Shown: piece by piece, positions 7,057 to 15,347 of the stretch
Position numbering within the stretch: position 1 is the first letter of the stretch
Layout of the letters: each line of letters opens with the position of its first letter
Assembly: GCF_014190915.1 (NCBI RefSeq)
Contig: NZ_JACHVU010000016.1
Coordinates: 24,282-88,281 of the forward strand
From: Mycolicibacterium iranicum
GTDB lineage: Bacteria > Actinomycetota > Actinomycetes > Mycobacteriales > Mycobacteriaceae
Length of the DNA: 64,000 nt
Direction of reading: 5' to 3'
The notes under the pieces: model-generated
What the model saw: only the letters and a program-made list of their open reading frames with translations
What the model was told of the DNA's origin: nothing
Databases searched by the model: none
Program-made: the position numbers and the translations under genes

Positions 7057-9555
7057 TCACGGCGCGGTGGCGCCGGTGTCGGACGTCGCACTGTCCCCGG
7101 TACCGGACGTACCGGTGTCGCCGGTGTCCGTCGGCGCCTCGGCGCTCTGCGTGGCCGGCGCGGCGGTGGTCGCCGAGGGCTCCGGTGTCGCGGCGACCGT
7201 CGCGCCCGTGGTCGTCGGATCGGCGACGACGGTCTCCTCGGCGGTGACCTCCGCCGTTGCCGACGGTGTGGGTTCGGGCGACGTCGTCGCACTCGACGTC
7301 GTGGTCGGCGTCACCGAGGTCGACGTCGTCGGCGGCGCACTCGTCGTCGTGGTCGCGGCGACCTGCGTGCCGGTCGTCGTCGGCAGCGCCCCCGGTTGGT
7401 CGGCGCGGACGATCGCCACGATCTGCTCGGTGTAGGCGTCGAGCCGCGCCTCGATCTCCTCGCGGTCGAGCCTGCCCGATTCGATCTCCTTCTCGAACTG
7501 GGCCATATTGCTCCACACCGCGTCGAGCTCTCTCATCGCGCCGTCGGAGAGCGGCTCGTCGAGCGTGACGAAGAGCTGGCGGGCCAGCGCATACGTCAGG
7601 CAGTTCGCGCACTCGTAATTGAGTGCGCCCGCGAGGTTCTGCGGCGCGACGACGTTGTCGTCGGCGTCGTCGCTGTCGATCACGAAGACCACCTGGTAAG
7701 CCACCGCCACCGCGGTGCACGAGGTGCACGAGGCGTAGGCCTGGGCTTCGTTGACGTTCATCGCATCGGTGTTGTCGGTGACCCACACCAACGCGAACGC
7801 GGCTTCGTACACCGCGGTGCCGTCGCGGGTGTTGATCGCCAGCGCCTGTGTGTCGCCCGGCTCGGGCGCCAGCGGCCGGTCCACCGGGAACACCCAGCCG
7901 TCCGCCGGAACCGCGGAGGCCGTCTTCACTGGCCCGGCGCCGCTCCCGTCGGCGTCCGTCGACTGCGGTGCCAGCACGAGAGCGAGCTGCGGCTGCGCCT
8001 TCGTGGGCATCGGCATGCTGGTGTCCCACACCGCCTGCATGACACCCTGCTGCCCGTTGACCAGTCGCGGCGACGCGATGCGACGCGCGTCTGCACCGGA
8101 CGCGCGGTCGCTCGCCGTCGACATCCAGTCGGTCTGCAACGCGTAGGCGATGTCGCCGATCGTTCCCCGCTCCGACGGCTGGATCGGTCGGTAGTTCGTG
8201 TCGTTGGGCCACCACGCGAGCGCGACCCCGCCGCTGATGGCGAGACCCGCGGTGACCGCCAGCAGACGCATCAGCGGTTTGCCCGCGGTTTTCTTCCACG
8301 CGCCGACCGAGGTGCGGCGCACCAGGCGGGTCAGCATGTAGAGCACACCGGCCACCGGGATCACGATCGCGATCATGGCCAGCACCCGGGCGACCATCTG
8401 GATGAAGTCGCCGTCCGCCCACGCGGTGACCAGCACGTCCTTCTGCGTGTTCAGGCTCGCCCAGGCACTGCCGAGGACGCGGGGCAGCGCCCACACCGCG
8501 ATTGCCAGCGTCGCGAGCAGCAGCGGAACCACCGTCAGCACCCACAGCGTCACCACGATCCGCGCCCACGGTTTGAGTAGGCGCGCCTGCGGGTCGCCCC
8601 ACCGCCACGGCAGGGCGCCGAGCAGGGTCGGCTTGATTCGCGAGTACAGATCCGGCACACCCGTGAGGTCGGCCAGCACGTGGTAGCCGTCGAAGCGGAC
8701 CAGCGGGGCGAGCTGACGCAGCATCTGCAGGATCTGGGTGGCCACGATCAGCAGCAGAGCGTCGTAGTCGAGCCAGAGCCACAGGCCGGTGATCGCTATC
8801 GCGACAAGGGCATTGAAGTACAGACCGCCGAGGTCGGTGCGGATCCGGCCCCACCGGCCGAGCCGGTAGGAGTCTGTGACATCGGTGTAGAACGCGGGCC
8901 ACACGAGGTACACCCCGAAACCCATGACACCCGGGGTCGACCCGCCATATCGCGCTGCGGCGGCGTGACCGAATTCGTGGAAGCCGGCCGAGAGGATGGT
9001 GACCACGAAGACGAGGATGAGCAGCCCGGGACGTTGGAACGCGTCGTGGGCCGCCGAGGCCAGGCCCTTCTCGAAGAAGACCCACCAGCAGACGGCCGCG
9101 AACGCCGCCAACGCCGGAACGACGACCCACCAGCGGAACAACACCCGGAACGGGTCGGTGAGGTGGCGGGTCCGGTCGGGGTCGGTGACCGCGTAGCGGA
9201 ACTTCAGCCCCAGCAACGGATCACGCTTCTTGACGCTCGGCTGGCTGCCGTCGGGCCGGGTCAACAGCCCGAGCGGCCGCAGTTTCTGGTCGACCAGGGT
9301 CGAGACGTTGTCCTCGTTGACATCTCGCCCGGTCGACGCGGAGACTGCGGCGGCCACCTCTTCGGCGGAACGGTGCCCGTCGATCTCGTGGAGCACTGAA
9401 TAGAGCAGCGGTGTCAACTGCACGGTCTGTCCGTCGCCGCGCCGCACCAGCGCCGGGGGGTTGCGGTATCCCGAACCCGTCATCTCGCCGATCAGTTCGA
9501 CGCCGTCGGCGCGCTGAAGCCCGACCTGCGTAGGCTCCGCACCCGTGGTCGTCAC
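7057..9555 (-). CDS. PqqD-like/M50 membrane peptidase with long Thr-rich C-terminus
   Basis: 832-aa multi-spanning protein. Residues about 40-100 form a PqqD-like winged-helix (QLTPLLYSVLHEIDGHRSAEE...VDQKLRPLGLL), the fold used as a RiPP recognition element. Membrane segments begin near 140. The zinc motif HEFGH is at 193-197, with a likely third ligand Asp in LVRFDGYHVL (about 289), as in M50/site-2-type proteases and YydH-like peptide proteases. More membrane helices follow to about 460, then an extracytoplasmic domain, and a 110-residue Thr/Ser/Ala/Pro tail (about 720-832). The GTG start is 26 bp after the upstream repetitive gene, so the two form an operon. Substrate not known; the neighbour is the obvious candidate. 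Confidence 0.82.
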   Translation of the reverse strand: MTTTGAEPTQVGLQRADGVELIGEMTGSGYRNPPALVRRGDGQTVQLTPLLYSVLHEIDGHRSAEEVAAAVSASTGRDVNEDNVSTLVDQKLRPLGLLTRPDGSQPSVKKRDPLLGLKFRYAVTDPDRTRHLTDPFRVLFRWWVVVPALAAFAAVCWWVFFEKGLASAAHDAFQRPGLLILVFVVTILSAGFHEFGHAAAARYGGSTPGVMGFGVYLVWPAFYTDVTDSYRLGRWGRIRTDLGGLYFNALVAIAITGLWLWLDYDALLLIVATQILQMLRQLAPLVRFDGYHVLADLTGVPDLYSRIKPTLLGALPWRWGDPQARLLKPWARIVVTLWVLTVVPLLLATLAIAVWALPRVLGSAWASLNTQKDVLVTAWADGDFIQMVARVLAMIAIVIPVAGVLYMLTRLVRRTSVGAWKKTAGKPLMRLLAVTAGLAISGGVALAWWPNDTNYRPIQPSERGTIGDIAYALQTDWMSTASDRASGADARRIASPRLVNGQQGVMQAVWDTSMPMPTKAQPQLALVLAPQSTDADGSGAGPVKTASAVPADGWVFPVDRPLAPEPGDTQALAINTRDGTAVYEAAFALVWVTDNTDAMNVNEAQAYASCTSCTAVAVAYQVVFVIDSDDADDNVVAPQNLAGALNYECANCLTYALARQLFVTLDEPLSDGAMRELDAVWSNMAQFEKEIESGRLDREEIEARLDAYTEQIVAIVRADQPGALPTTTGTQVAATTTTSAPPTTSTSVTPTTTSSATTSPEPTPSATAEVTAEETVVADPTTTGATVAATPEPSATTAAPATQSAEAPTDTGDTGTSGTGDSATSDTGATAP

Positions 9556-9581
9556 GACACCCGCTCCGCTCCCGGCCCGGG

Positions 9582-10370
9582 TCAGCCGGCGGTGCCGCTA
9601 CCGGCGGAACCGGAATCCGTTGCGCCACCTGAGGAGTCGGTGCTGCCGCCGGTGTCGGCTCCGGCGTCGCTATCCCCCTGGGTGATCGACGACGTCTGGT
9701 CGGCCTCGGCGACGGCCTCGCCGATGACGGTCTGCTTGATGATCGCGTCCTGCTCGGCGACCGAGATCGCGTCGGAGTCGATCGAACCGATGTTGGCCGA
9801 GACGCCCGCGTTGATCGGCGCCGCGACGTTGGCATTGGCTGCAACCGCGCCGCTGATCGGCGCCGCGAGGTCGGAGTCGAGGTCGACGTTCACGTTGACG
9901 TTGAGCAGATTGCCGTCCAGGAGCGCCCCGGGTCCGGTGTCGACCGTGGCACCCGTGCCGTCGTCCGTGGTTCCGCCATCGGTGGTTCCGGTGCCGTCGG
10001 TGGTTCCGGTGCCATCCGTGGTGCCCGTGGGCGTCTCGTCGGTGTCGGTGTCCATGCCACCCTGATCGATACCGCTGACCTGGGTCGACGTCGCGTAGGC
10101 ATCGGCGTCGAGCATCTGCTCGATCGACGTGCCCTGGTCGACGGTGGCCTGGCTGCCCGAACCGTAGGCCAGCACGTTGGCCCCGGCTGCGGCGTCGATC
10201 GGCGCCGCCACGTTCAGGTTCGCCGCAGCGGCGAGGTCAATGGGCGATGCAGCGTCGATGGCGACATCCACATCGGCGTTGAGGTCGAGAATGGATACGA
10301 CCTCTTTGTCCGGCAGCGCGATCGCGCTCTCGGCCAACAGCTCTTCGGGGGTCAGTCCCTGGGTGCTCAT
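9582..10370 (-). CDS. Repetitive Ala/Asp/Thr-rich protein, candidate peptidase substrate
   Basis: 262-aa acidic, low-complexity protein with no signal peptide or membrane helix. The N-terminus MSTQGLTPEELLAESAIALP looks like a short amphipathic leader. Two related modules follow (about residues 38-70 and 170-200) with the motif ANxNVAAPIxAxxxAN. Between them is a Thr/Gly/Asp run (GTTDGTGTTDG). Gln-Thr pieces such as ADQTSSITQ and a Ser/Gly tail end it. The ATG at 10368-10370 is chosen because GAGGGAAG lies upstream and nothing before it looks coding. It sits directly before the PqqD/M50 gene. I do not recognise the family. Confidence 0.72.
   Translation of the reverse strand: MSTQGLTPEELLAESAIALPDKEVVSILDLNADVDVAIDAASPIDLAAAANLNVAAPIDAAAGANVLAYGSGSQATVDQGTSIEQMLDADAYATSTQVSGIDQGGMDTDTDETPTGTTDGTGTTDGTGTTDGGTTDDGTGATVDTGPGALLDGNLLNVNVNVDLDSDLAAPISGAVAANANVAAPINAGVSANIGSIDSDAISVAEQDAIIKQTVIGEAVAEADQTSSITQGDSDAGADTGGSTDSSGGATDSGSAGSGTAG
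9963..10032. repeat. Short in-frame Gly/Thr/Asp tandem repeats
   Basis: Imperfect tandem units related to GGTTCCGGTGCCGTCGGT, about 18 bp, encode GTxDGTGTT repeats in the middle of the repetitive protein. Unit number is likely to vary between strains because the period is a multiple of three. Confidence 0.6.
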
Positions 10371-10663
10371 TTCCGACTCGCTTCCCTCGCCCGGCGTTGC
10401 TGCTGGACGAAACCGTGCTCCGCAGTTGTGTCGACCGGAGTACCCACCGGCCCTCAGCATCAACACAGAAATGCTGGAAAAACCTGCGACGGCGGTAATT
10501 TCCCGAAGCATCACCCGGGACGGTGCGTTTGCCGAACGGTTCTGCGCAGGTCCTGCCGTTGCTTTGCCGAACTAGCTATTACGCCTCAGGGGTGACCCAA
10601 GCCGGGGTCCGGCCCCGGAGGAGGTCGTCCACGTCGAATCGGCCCTGTCGGAACCGGCCGGGA
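10371..10663. other. Intergenic region upstream of the repetitive-protein/M50 operon
   Basis: No convincing gene. It must hold the promoter of the operon reading leftwards. Two hairpins are visible: CAGCAT (10455-10460) with ATGCTG (10471-10476), and CCGGGG (10602-10607) with CCCCGG (10613-10618). The second could end transcription of the lipoprotein gene but has no T-run. No clear -35/-10 pair was identified. Confidence 0.4.
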
Positions 10664-11599
10664 TCACTGCGGATGCGTGCGCAGATAGTCCGAGACGGGT
10701 ATGGGTGCGGTCGTGTCGTATCCGGCGGGCAGAACGACGTCGCCGGCCGTCGAGTTGTAGTACACGTCCCACCGGTAGAAGCCGGCGAAGGCCGCGGGAT
10801 GCGTTGCCATCAGCGTCGCGTACTGGGTGATGGCGCGGACGTACCGGCGCGAGTTGTTGTAGCGGTAGATCGCCTGGTCCCGGTCGCGGGCGAACCCCTG
10901 GGCGGCGAGGAAGCGTCCGGCCGCCATGATGCTGTCGTGCGGCGACCGGATGTCGGTGCCGGCACCGTAGACCGCGAACGTCGAGGGCATGAACTGCATG
11001 GGCCCCTGCGCGCCGGCGGTGCTGACCCCGGAGATCCTGCCGAAGGCCGTCTCGACGAAGTTGATCGCGGCTAGATAGTTCCACCCCACGCCCGACGCCG
11101 CCTCCGCCGCGCGGTAGTAGCCCAGCAGTTCGTCCGCCGGTGGCGGTGCATGGACCCGCCACGCCGGGAGTGCGGACTTGCCCCGGCCCATGGCGCTGAG
11201 CTGGCGGCGGGCATCGATATTGCGATCGAACACCTCCAGGAGCGGCCGCGGCACCCTGGGGCGCGTGACGGTGTCCCACTCGGGATGAGTGGCCAATACG
11301 CGGTAGGTCTTCTGCTGCCGCCGAGCCGCCGCCAACAGCGCGGCAGGCGTGGCGGCGGGGTCCCGGAGCACCCGCTCGTCGTCGACGAGGTCATCGGCCA
11401 TCGTGGCCGGGTCGGCCGCCAGGACGGGCTGTGCGCGCTGCGGGGCGGCCGGAGGTCGAGGTCGACTGCTGTGCGGCGCCGGAGTGGCGGCACCGGTCTC
11501 GACCCGCGGCGCGTCAGCGGCCGGCGGCGGGGCGGGCGTCGAGCACCCGGCGACAGCGGCGACGAGCAGGGCGGCGACGCCAACACGGTTGCAGCTCAA
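10664..11599 (-). CDS. Lytic transglycosylase-like lipoprotein
   Basis: 311-aa lipoprotein with a soluble lytic transglycosylase/MltB-like domain that would cleave peptidoglycan glycan strands. The lipobox VAGC (about residue 19) follows a short signal; a Pro/Ala linker follows. The catalytic Glu is in INFVETAFGR (about residue 184), and GAQGPMQFMPSTF and YNNSRRYVRAI are typical of the fold. The start is an unusual TTG at 11597-11599, chosen because GAGGAGAGGAAGG sits just before it and it gives a complete lipoprotein signal. It is divergent from the amidase-like gene. Confidence 0.85.
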   Translation of the reverse strand: MSCNRVGVAALLVAAVAGCSTPAPPPAADAPRVETGAATPAPHSSRPRPPAAPQRAQPVLAADPATMADDLVDDERVLRDPAATPAALLAAARRQQKTYRVLATHPEWDTVTRPRVPRPLLEVFDRNIDARRQLSAMGRGKSALPAWRVHAPPPADELLGYYRAAEAASGVGWNYLAAINFVETAFGRISGVSTAGAQGPMQFMPSTFAVYGAGTDIRSPHDSIMAAGRFLAAQGFARDRDQAIYRYNNSRRYVRAITQYATLMATHPAAFAGFYRWDVYYNSTAGDVVLPAGYDTTAPIPVSDYLRTHPQ

Positions 11600-11702
11600 T
11601 GCCTTCCTCTCCTCGGTGCGGCAGGCGGGCGGGCGCTCTGGTTCCCGCGAGGCCTATTCCAGTGTGACAAACGCGGCCGGCGCCGCGACGTACAGTGGCC
11701 GG

Positions 11703-12533
11703 ATGTCCACGTGTGGCGACAAGGTCCGGTCCCGGCTCGCGCGGGTCGGCGTCGTGCTCGCAGTACTCGGCGCGCCGTCGCTCGGGGCGGCGCCCGCACA
11801 GGCCGCGCCCGCGCCCCAGATCAGCGCCGAGAGCGAACAGATCCTGGCGTCGATGCTCACCGCAGTCGCCGAGGTGCCGGACACCGACGCCGGGGCGCGG
11901 TCCGACGCCGTCTCGCGGCAGTTCCTCGGCACGCCTTACGGCGCACACACGCTGATCGGTTCGGACACCGAGCCCGAGCAGCTCGTGGTGGACCTGCAGC
12001 AGGTGGACTGCTTCACCTACGCCGACTATGTCGAGGCCCTGAAGAGGTCCGACGACCGCGATGAGTTCCTGGCCCGTCTCGTCGACGTCCGCTACAAGTC
12101 GGGTGACGTCTCGTTCGAGAGCCGCAAACACTTCTTCACCGACTGGGCGGCCTCGGCGCCCGCGGTCGCGACCGACGTCACGGCCTCGCTCAGCGACGCC
12201 GCCGTCGAGACGGAGAAGAACCTCAACGCCAAGGACTCCGGAGGCGTATATCTACCCGGACTTCCGGTCGTCCCCCGGACGGTCACCTACATTCCGAGCG
12301 ACCAGGTGGACTCCGGAGTCCTCGACCGATTACGAACCGGTGACTATGTCGGGGCGTTCGCGCGCGACGGCGGGCTCGATGTCACCCATGTCGGCATCTA
12401 CATCGACGGGCCCGACGGACCCGTCTTTCGCAACGCTTCGTCGCTGACCTCGCAAAACAGAGTCATCGACAGCCCCCTGACGGATTATCTGGAGACCGTG
12501 CCGGGCATCGTGGTGCTGCGCCCCGTCGTGTGA
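11703..12533 (+). CDS. DUF1460 N-acetylmuramoyl-L-alanine amidase-like protein
   Basis: 276-aa exported protein (signal peptide ends about AQA/AP, residue 37) of the DUF1460 family, NlpC/P60-like cysteine enzymes related to anhydromuramyl-peptide amidases. The candidate nucleophile is Cys in VDCFTYADYVEAL (about residue 103), and the His is in VTHVGIYID (about 230). Likely role is periplasmic peptidoglycan turnover, matching the divergent transglycosylase. The ATG at 11703 is favoured over far-upstream starts because TACAGT (11691-11696) lies 6 nt before it, giving a leaderless mRNA and a proper signal peptide. Confidence 0.82.
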   Translation: MSTCGDKVRSRLARVGVVLAVLGAPSLGAAPAQAAPAPQISAESEQILASMLTAVAEVPDTDAGARSDAVSRQFLGTPYGAHTLIGSDTEPEQLVVDLQQVDCFTYADYVEALKRSDDRDEFLARLVDVRYKSGDVSFESRKHFFTDWAASAPAVATDVTASLSDAAVETEKNLNAKDSGGVYLPGLPVVPRTVTYIPSDQVDSGVLDRLRTGDYVGAFARDGGLDVTHVGIYIDGPDGPVFRNASSLTSQNRVIDSPLTDYLETVPGIVVLRPVV

Positions 12534-12560
12534 CGCGTGCGCAGGCCCCCTGTTTGACTC

Positions 12561-12578
12561 CCAACCAAGTGGTTAGTC
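12561..12578. promoter_or_regulatory. Inverted repeat, probable TetR-type operator
   Basis: AACCA-AG-TGGTT (12563-12574), extended to CCAACCAAGTGGTTAG with one mismatch, lies about 37 bp before the FadE start. Such CCAAGTGGTT-like sites are typical of TetR-family operators in front of mycobacterial lipid genes. The cognate regulator is not in the window. Confidence 0.5.
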
Positions 12579-12614
12579 TGGCCGGGGGTCCATCGATGAA
12601 CCAGGAGGCCGCAC

Positions 12615-13772
12615 ATGCAGCTGGCGCTGACGCCTGAGGAAGCCGCGTTCCGCGACGAGCTTCGCACCTTCTACCGGACCGAGATCCCCGAGGAGATCCG
12701 CGAGCGCACGCGTGTCGGGGCCGAGGCCAACCGCGACGACATCGTCACGAGCAACAAGATCCTCAACGACCACGGGCTCATGGTGCCGAACTGGCCCGTC
12801 GAGTGGGGTGGCAAGGACTGGACGCCGATCCAGCAGCAGATCTGGCTCGACGAGATGCAGCTGGCCTGTGTCCCCGAGCCGCTGACGTTCAACGCGAACA
12901 TGGTCGGCCCCGTGATCGCCGAGTTCGGCTCGCAGGAGATCAAGGAACGCTTCCTGCCGCCGACCGCGGCGGTGGACATCTGGTGGTGTCAGGGATTCTC
13001 CGAACCGGAGGCGGGCTCCGATCTGGCGTCGCTGCGGACGACCGCTATTCGTGATGGCGACAGCTATGTCGTCAACGGCCAGAAGACGTGGACGACCCTC
13101 GGCCAGTACGCCGACTGGATCTTCTGCCTCGTCCGGACCGATCCGAATGCCCCGAAGAAGCAGGCGGGCATCTCCTTCCTGCTCATCGACATGAACACCC
13201 CCGGCATCACGCTGCGGCCGATCAAGCTGATCGACGGCAGCTACGAGGTCAACGAGGTCTTCTTCGAAGACGTCCGGGTTCCCGCCGATCAGCTCGTCGG
13301 CGAGGAGAACCAGGGCTGGACCTACGCGAAGTATCTGCTGGGCAACGAGCGCAACGGCATCGCCCAGGTCGGACGCACGAAGCTGCGGCTGTCGGAGGTC
13401 AAGGAGCGCGCCAAGGCCTCCGGGCTGATCGACGATCCGCTGTTCGCCGCCCGCCTCGCCGAGGCCGAGAACGACATCCTGGCATTGGAATTGACGCAGA
13501 TGCGTGTCGCGTCCGGCTCCAAGGCCGGAAAGCCCAACCCCGCGTCCTCGGTGCTGAAGCTGCGGGGAAGCCAGCTGCAACAGGTCGCCACCGAACTTCT
13601 CGTGGAGGTCGCCGGCGCCGACGCGTTGCCGTTCGACGGTGACGGCATCTCCTCGGCCGGCTGGGCCCAGCACAGCGCGCCGCGGTACCTCAACTACCGC
13701 AAGACCTCGATCTACGGCGGTAGCAACGAGGTTCAGCGCACCATCATTTCGTCGACCATCCTCGGATTGTGA
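12615..13772 (+). CDS. Acyl-CoA dehydrogenase (catalytic subunit of a FadE pair)
   Basis: 385-aa FAD-dependent acyl-CoA dehydrogenase. The FAD/substrate motif WWCQGFSEPEAGSDLASL (about residues 117-134) and a C-terminal IYGGSNEVQR are present. The usual catalytic Glu of the YEGT loop is a Gly here, but Glu245 in LGNERNGIA matches the helix-G glutamate of isovaleryl-CoA-dehydrogenase-like enzymes and of steroid side-chain FadE heterotetramers. The next gene, 14 bp downstream, encodes a second FadE, so an alpha2beta2 enzyme is likely. Bulky acyl-CoA (steroid or branched) substrates are inferred. SD AGGAGG precedes the ATG. Confidence 0.9.
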   Translation: MQLALTPEEAAFRDELRTFYRTEIPEEIRERTRVGAEANRDDIVTSNKILNDHGLMVPNWPVEWGGKDWTPIQQQIWLDEMQLACVPEPLTFNANMVGPVIAEFGSQEIKERFLPPTAAVDIWWCQGFSEPEAGSDLASLRTTAIRDGDSYVVNGQKTWTTLGQYADWIFCLVRTDPNAPKKQAGISFLLIDMNTPGITLRPIKLIDGSYEVNEVFFEDVRVPADQLVGEENQGWTYAKYLLGNERNGIAQVGRTKLRLSEVKERAKASGLIDDPLFAARLAEAENDILALELTQMRVASGSKAGKPNPASSVLKLRGSQLQQVATELLVEVAGADALPFDGDGISSAGWAQHSAPRYLNYRKTSIYGGSNEVQRTIISSTILGL

Positions 13773-13786
13773 GATAGGGCCCGGAC

Positions 13787-14905
13787 ATGGATTTCCAACT
13801 CAGTGAAGAGCAGGTCCTGCTTCGCGACACCACGCGCGACATGCTGTCGCGCACGTATGACATCGAGAGTCGCCTCAAGGTCCTCGACAGCGATCTCGGC
13901 TGGAGCCGAGACGTGTGGAACCAGCTCGCCGAAGTGGGCGTCCTGGGTCTCGGATTCGAGGAGGACGCGGGCGGCCAGCTCGAGATCCAGGTGGTGCTGA
14001 CCGAGGTCGGCCGCCGTCTGGCACCCGAACCGGTTCTGCACGGCGCCCTCGGCCCGGGGGCACTGATCGCCGAGGTCGGATCCGAGAAGCAGCGGTCGAT
14101 CCTCGACGACGTCGCCGGCGGGGAGCGGCTCCTGGCGTTCGCGCACCTCGAGCCGGGAATGCGCCGCCCCGGCGCCGCGGTGACGACCAAGGCTGTGCGA
14201 GAGGGGGACTCGTGGTCGTTGTCGGGCACGAAGAATCCCGTGCTGGCTGGCGACTGCGCCGACACGCTCGTCGTCAGCGCATCGCTGCCGGATGGCGGGA
14301 CGGGCTTGTTCCTGGTCAATGCCGATGCGGCGCAACGTAAGCCGTACCGGACCTTCGACGGACAGCGTGGCGCCCAGATCGACTTCGACTCGGCACCGGC
14401 CGAGCCGCTGGGTGACGCCGTCGACGCTTCCGAGGCGATTTCCCGTGCCCTGGTGCGTATTTCGTCCGGGTTGTGTGCCGAAGCGCTCGGCGCCATGGAG
14501 GAGTCGTTGCGGCTGACGTCGGAGTACCTGACGCAGCGCAAGCAGTTCGGAGTGACCCTGAGCAAGTTCCAGACGCTCACTCAGCGCGCTGCCGACATGT
14601 ACGTGTCGCTCGAATTGGCCCGCAGCATGGCGCTGTATGCGGCGATGTCGGTCGCCGACGGGAACCTCGACGAGACGATCGCCGCGCGCGCCAAGTTGCA
14701 GATCGGCCGCTCCGGCCGCCACATCGCCCAGGAGTCGATCCAGTTGCACGGCGGCATCGGCGTGACGGCCGAATACCCCATCGGGCACTACGCGGCGCGA
14801 CTGACGGCGATCGAGAACACGTTCGGCTCGACCCAGGACCAGCTGCATGTGCTGATCGGCCAGCTCGACGACTACGAGGTCATCTCGGTCAGCACCACCG
14901 CGTAG
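13787..14905 (+). CDS. Acyl-CoA dehydrogenase (partner subunit)
   Basis: 372-aa FadE protein with the N-terminal helical domain, middle beta domain (residues about 120-220, poorly conserved: LAFAHLEPGMRRPGAA) and C-terminal helical domain with RKQFGVTLSKFQTLTQRAADMY and IQLHGGIGVTAEYPIGHY. The weak middle-domain motifs and lack of an obvious catalytic Glu suggest it completes the FAD site for the preceding subunit rather than acting alone, as in FadE28/FadE29-type pairs. Co-transcribed with its partner (14-bp gap). Confidence 0.88.
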   Translation: MDFQLSEEQVLLRDTTRDMLSRTYDIESRLKVLDSDLGWSRDVWNQLAEVGVLGLGFEEDAGGQLEIQVVLTEVGRRLAPEPVLHGALGPGALIAEVGSEKQRSILDDVAGGERLLAFAHLEPGMRRPGAAVTTKAVREGDSWSLSGTKNPVLAGDCADTLVVSASLPDGGTGLFLVNADAAQRKPYRTFDGQRGAQIDFDSAPAEPLGDAVDASEAISRALVRISSGLCAEALGAMEESLRLTSEYLTQRKQFGVTLSKFQTLTQRAADMYVSLELARSMALYAAMSVADGNLDETIAARAKLQIGRSGRHIAQESIQLHGGIGVTAEYPIGHYAARLTAIENTFGSTQDQLHVLIGQLDDYEVISVSTTA

Positions 14906-14910
14906 GCAGC

Positions 14911-14969
14911 TGGTGTGACCTGGTAGACCCTTTCGGCTGTGTTGTTTGCTGCCGCTCGGATCACACCAG
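14911..14969. repeat. 9-bp inverted repeat after the FadE pair
   Basis: CTGGTGTGA (14911-14919) and TCACACCAG (14961-14969) pair perfectly with a 41-nt loop just after the FadE stop. It may be a weak terminator or an operator in front of the small secreted gene. The rest of the 14906-15118 gap holds no gene. Confidence 0.35.
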
Positions 14970-15118
14970 GTGAAACCACGGTGCGACGTAGCCGCCGGGT
15001 CCGTGCCGCGTCCCCGCGTTCGAGAAATGGGCGCTCGCCGGGTAATACTTCGGGCACAAAAAGCGATACAACATAGGTACACCCTGAAACGAGCATCCGA
15101 TCAGGCAAGGAGCGCACG

Positions 15119-15337
15119 ATGCAGGTGAAGAAGTTTGTTGTGGCGGCCGCGGTGACCGCGGGCCTCGGCACCGGAATGTTCCTGGGCGCCGGCCAGGCGT
15201 CGGCAGACCCGAAGTGGTGGGAGCCGCTGCCTCCCGGGCATGTGGGTCAGATCGTCGATGTGCCGCCCGGCCATATCGGCCAGTGGGTCGGCGTCCCGCC
15301 CGGTCACTGGGACAAGCCGTGGAAATGGTTCAACTAG
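15119..15337 (+). CDS. Small secreted PPGH-repeat peptide
   Basis: 72-aa preprotein. The signal peptide ends at GQASA/DP (residue 30), leaving a mature peptide of about 42 residues with three copies of PPGHxGQ-like units (PLPPGHVGQIVDVPPGHIGQ, then a third ending PPGHWDKPWK). It is rich in Trp, Gly, Pro and His and has no Cys. His spacing could bind metal, or the peptide may sit in the cell wall. SD AAGGAG (15107-15112) is 6 nt before the ATG. No functional family is recognised. Confidence 0.75.
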   Translation: MQVKKFVVAAAVTAGLGTGMFLGAGQASADPKWWEPLPPGHVGQIVDVPPGHIGQWVGVPPGHWDKPWKWFN

Positions 15338-15347
15338 CACCACCCGT

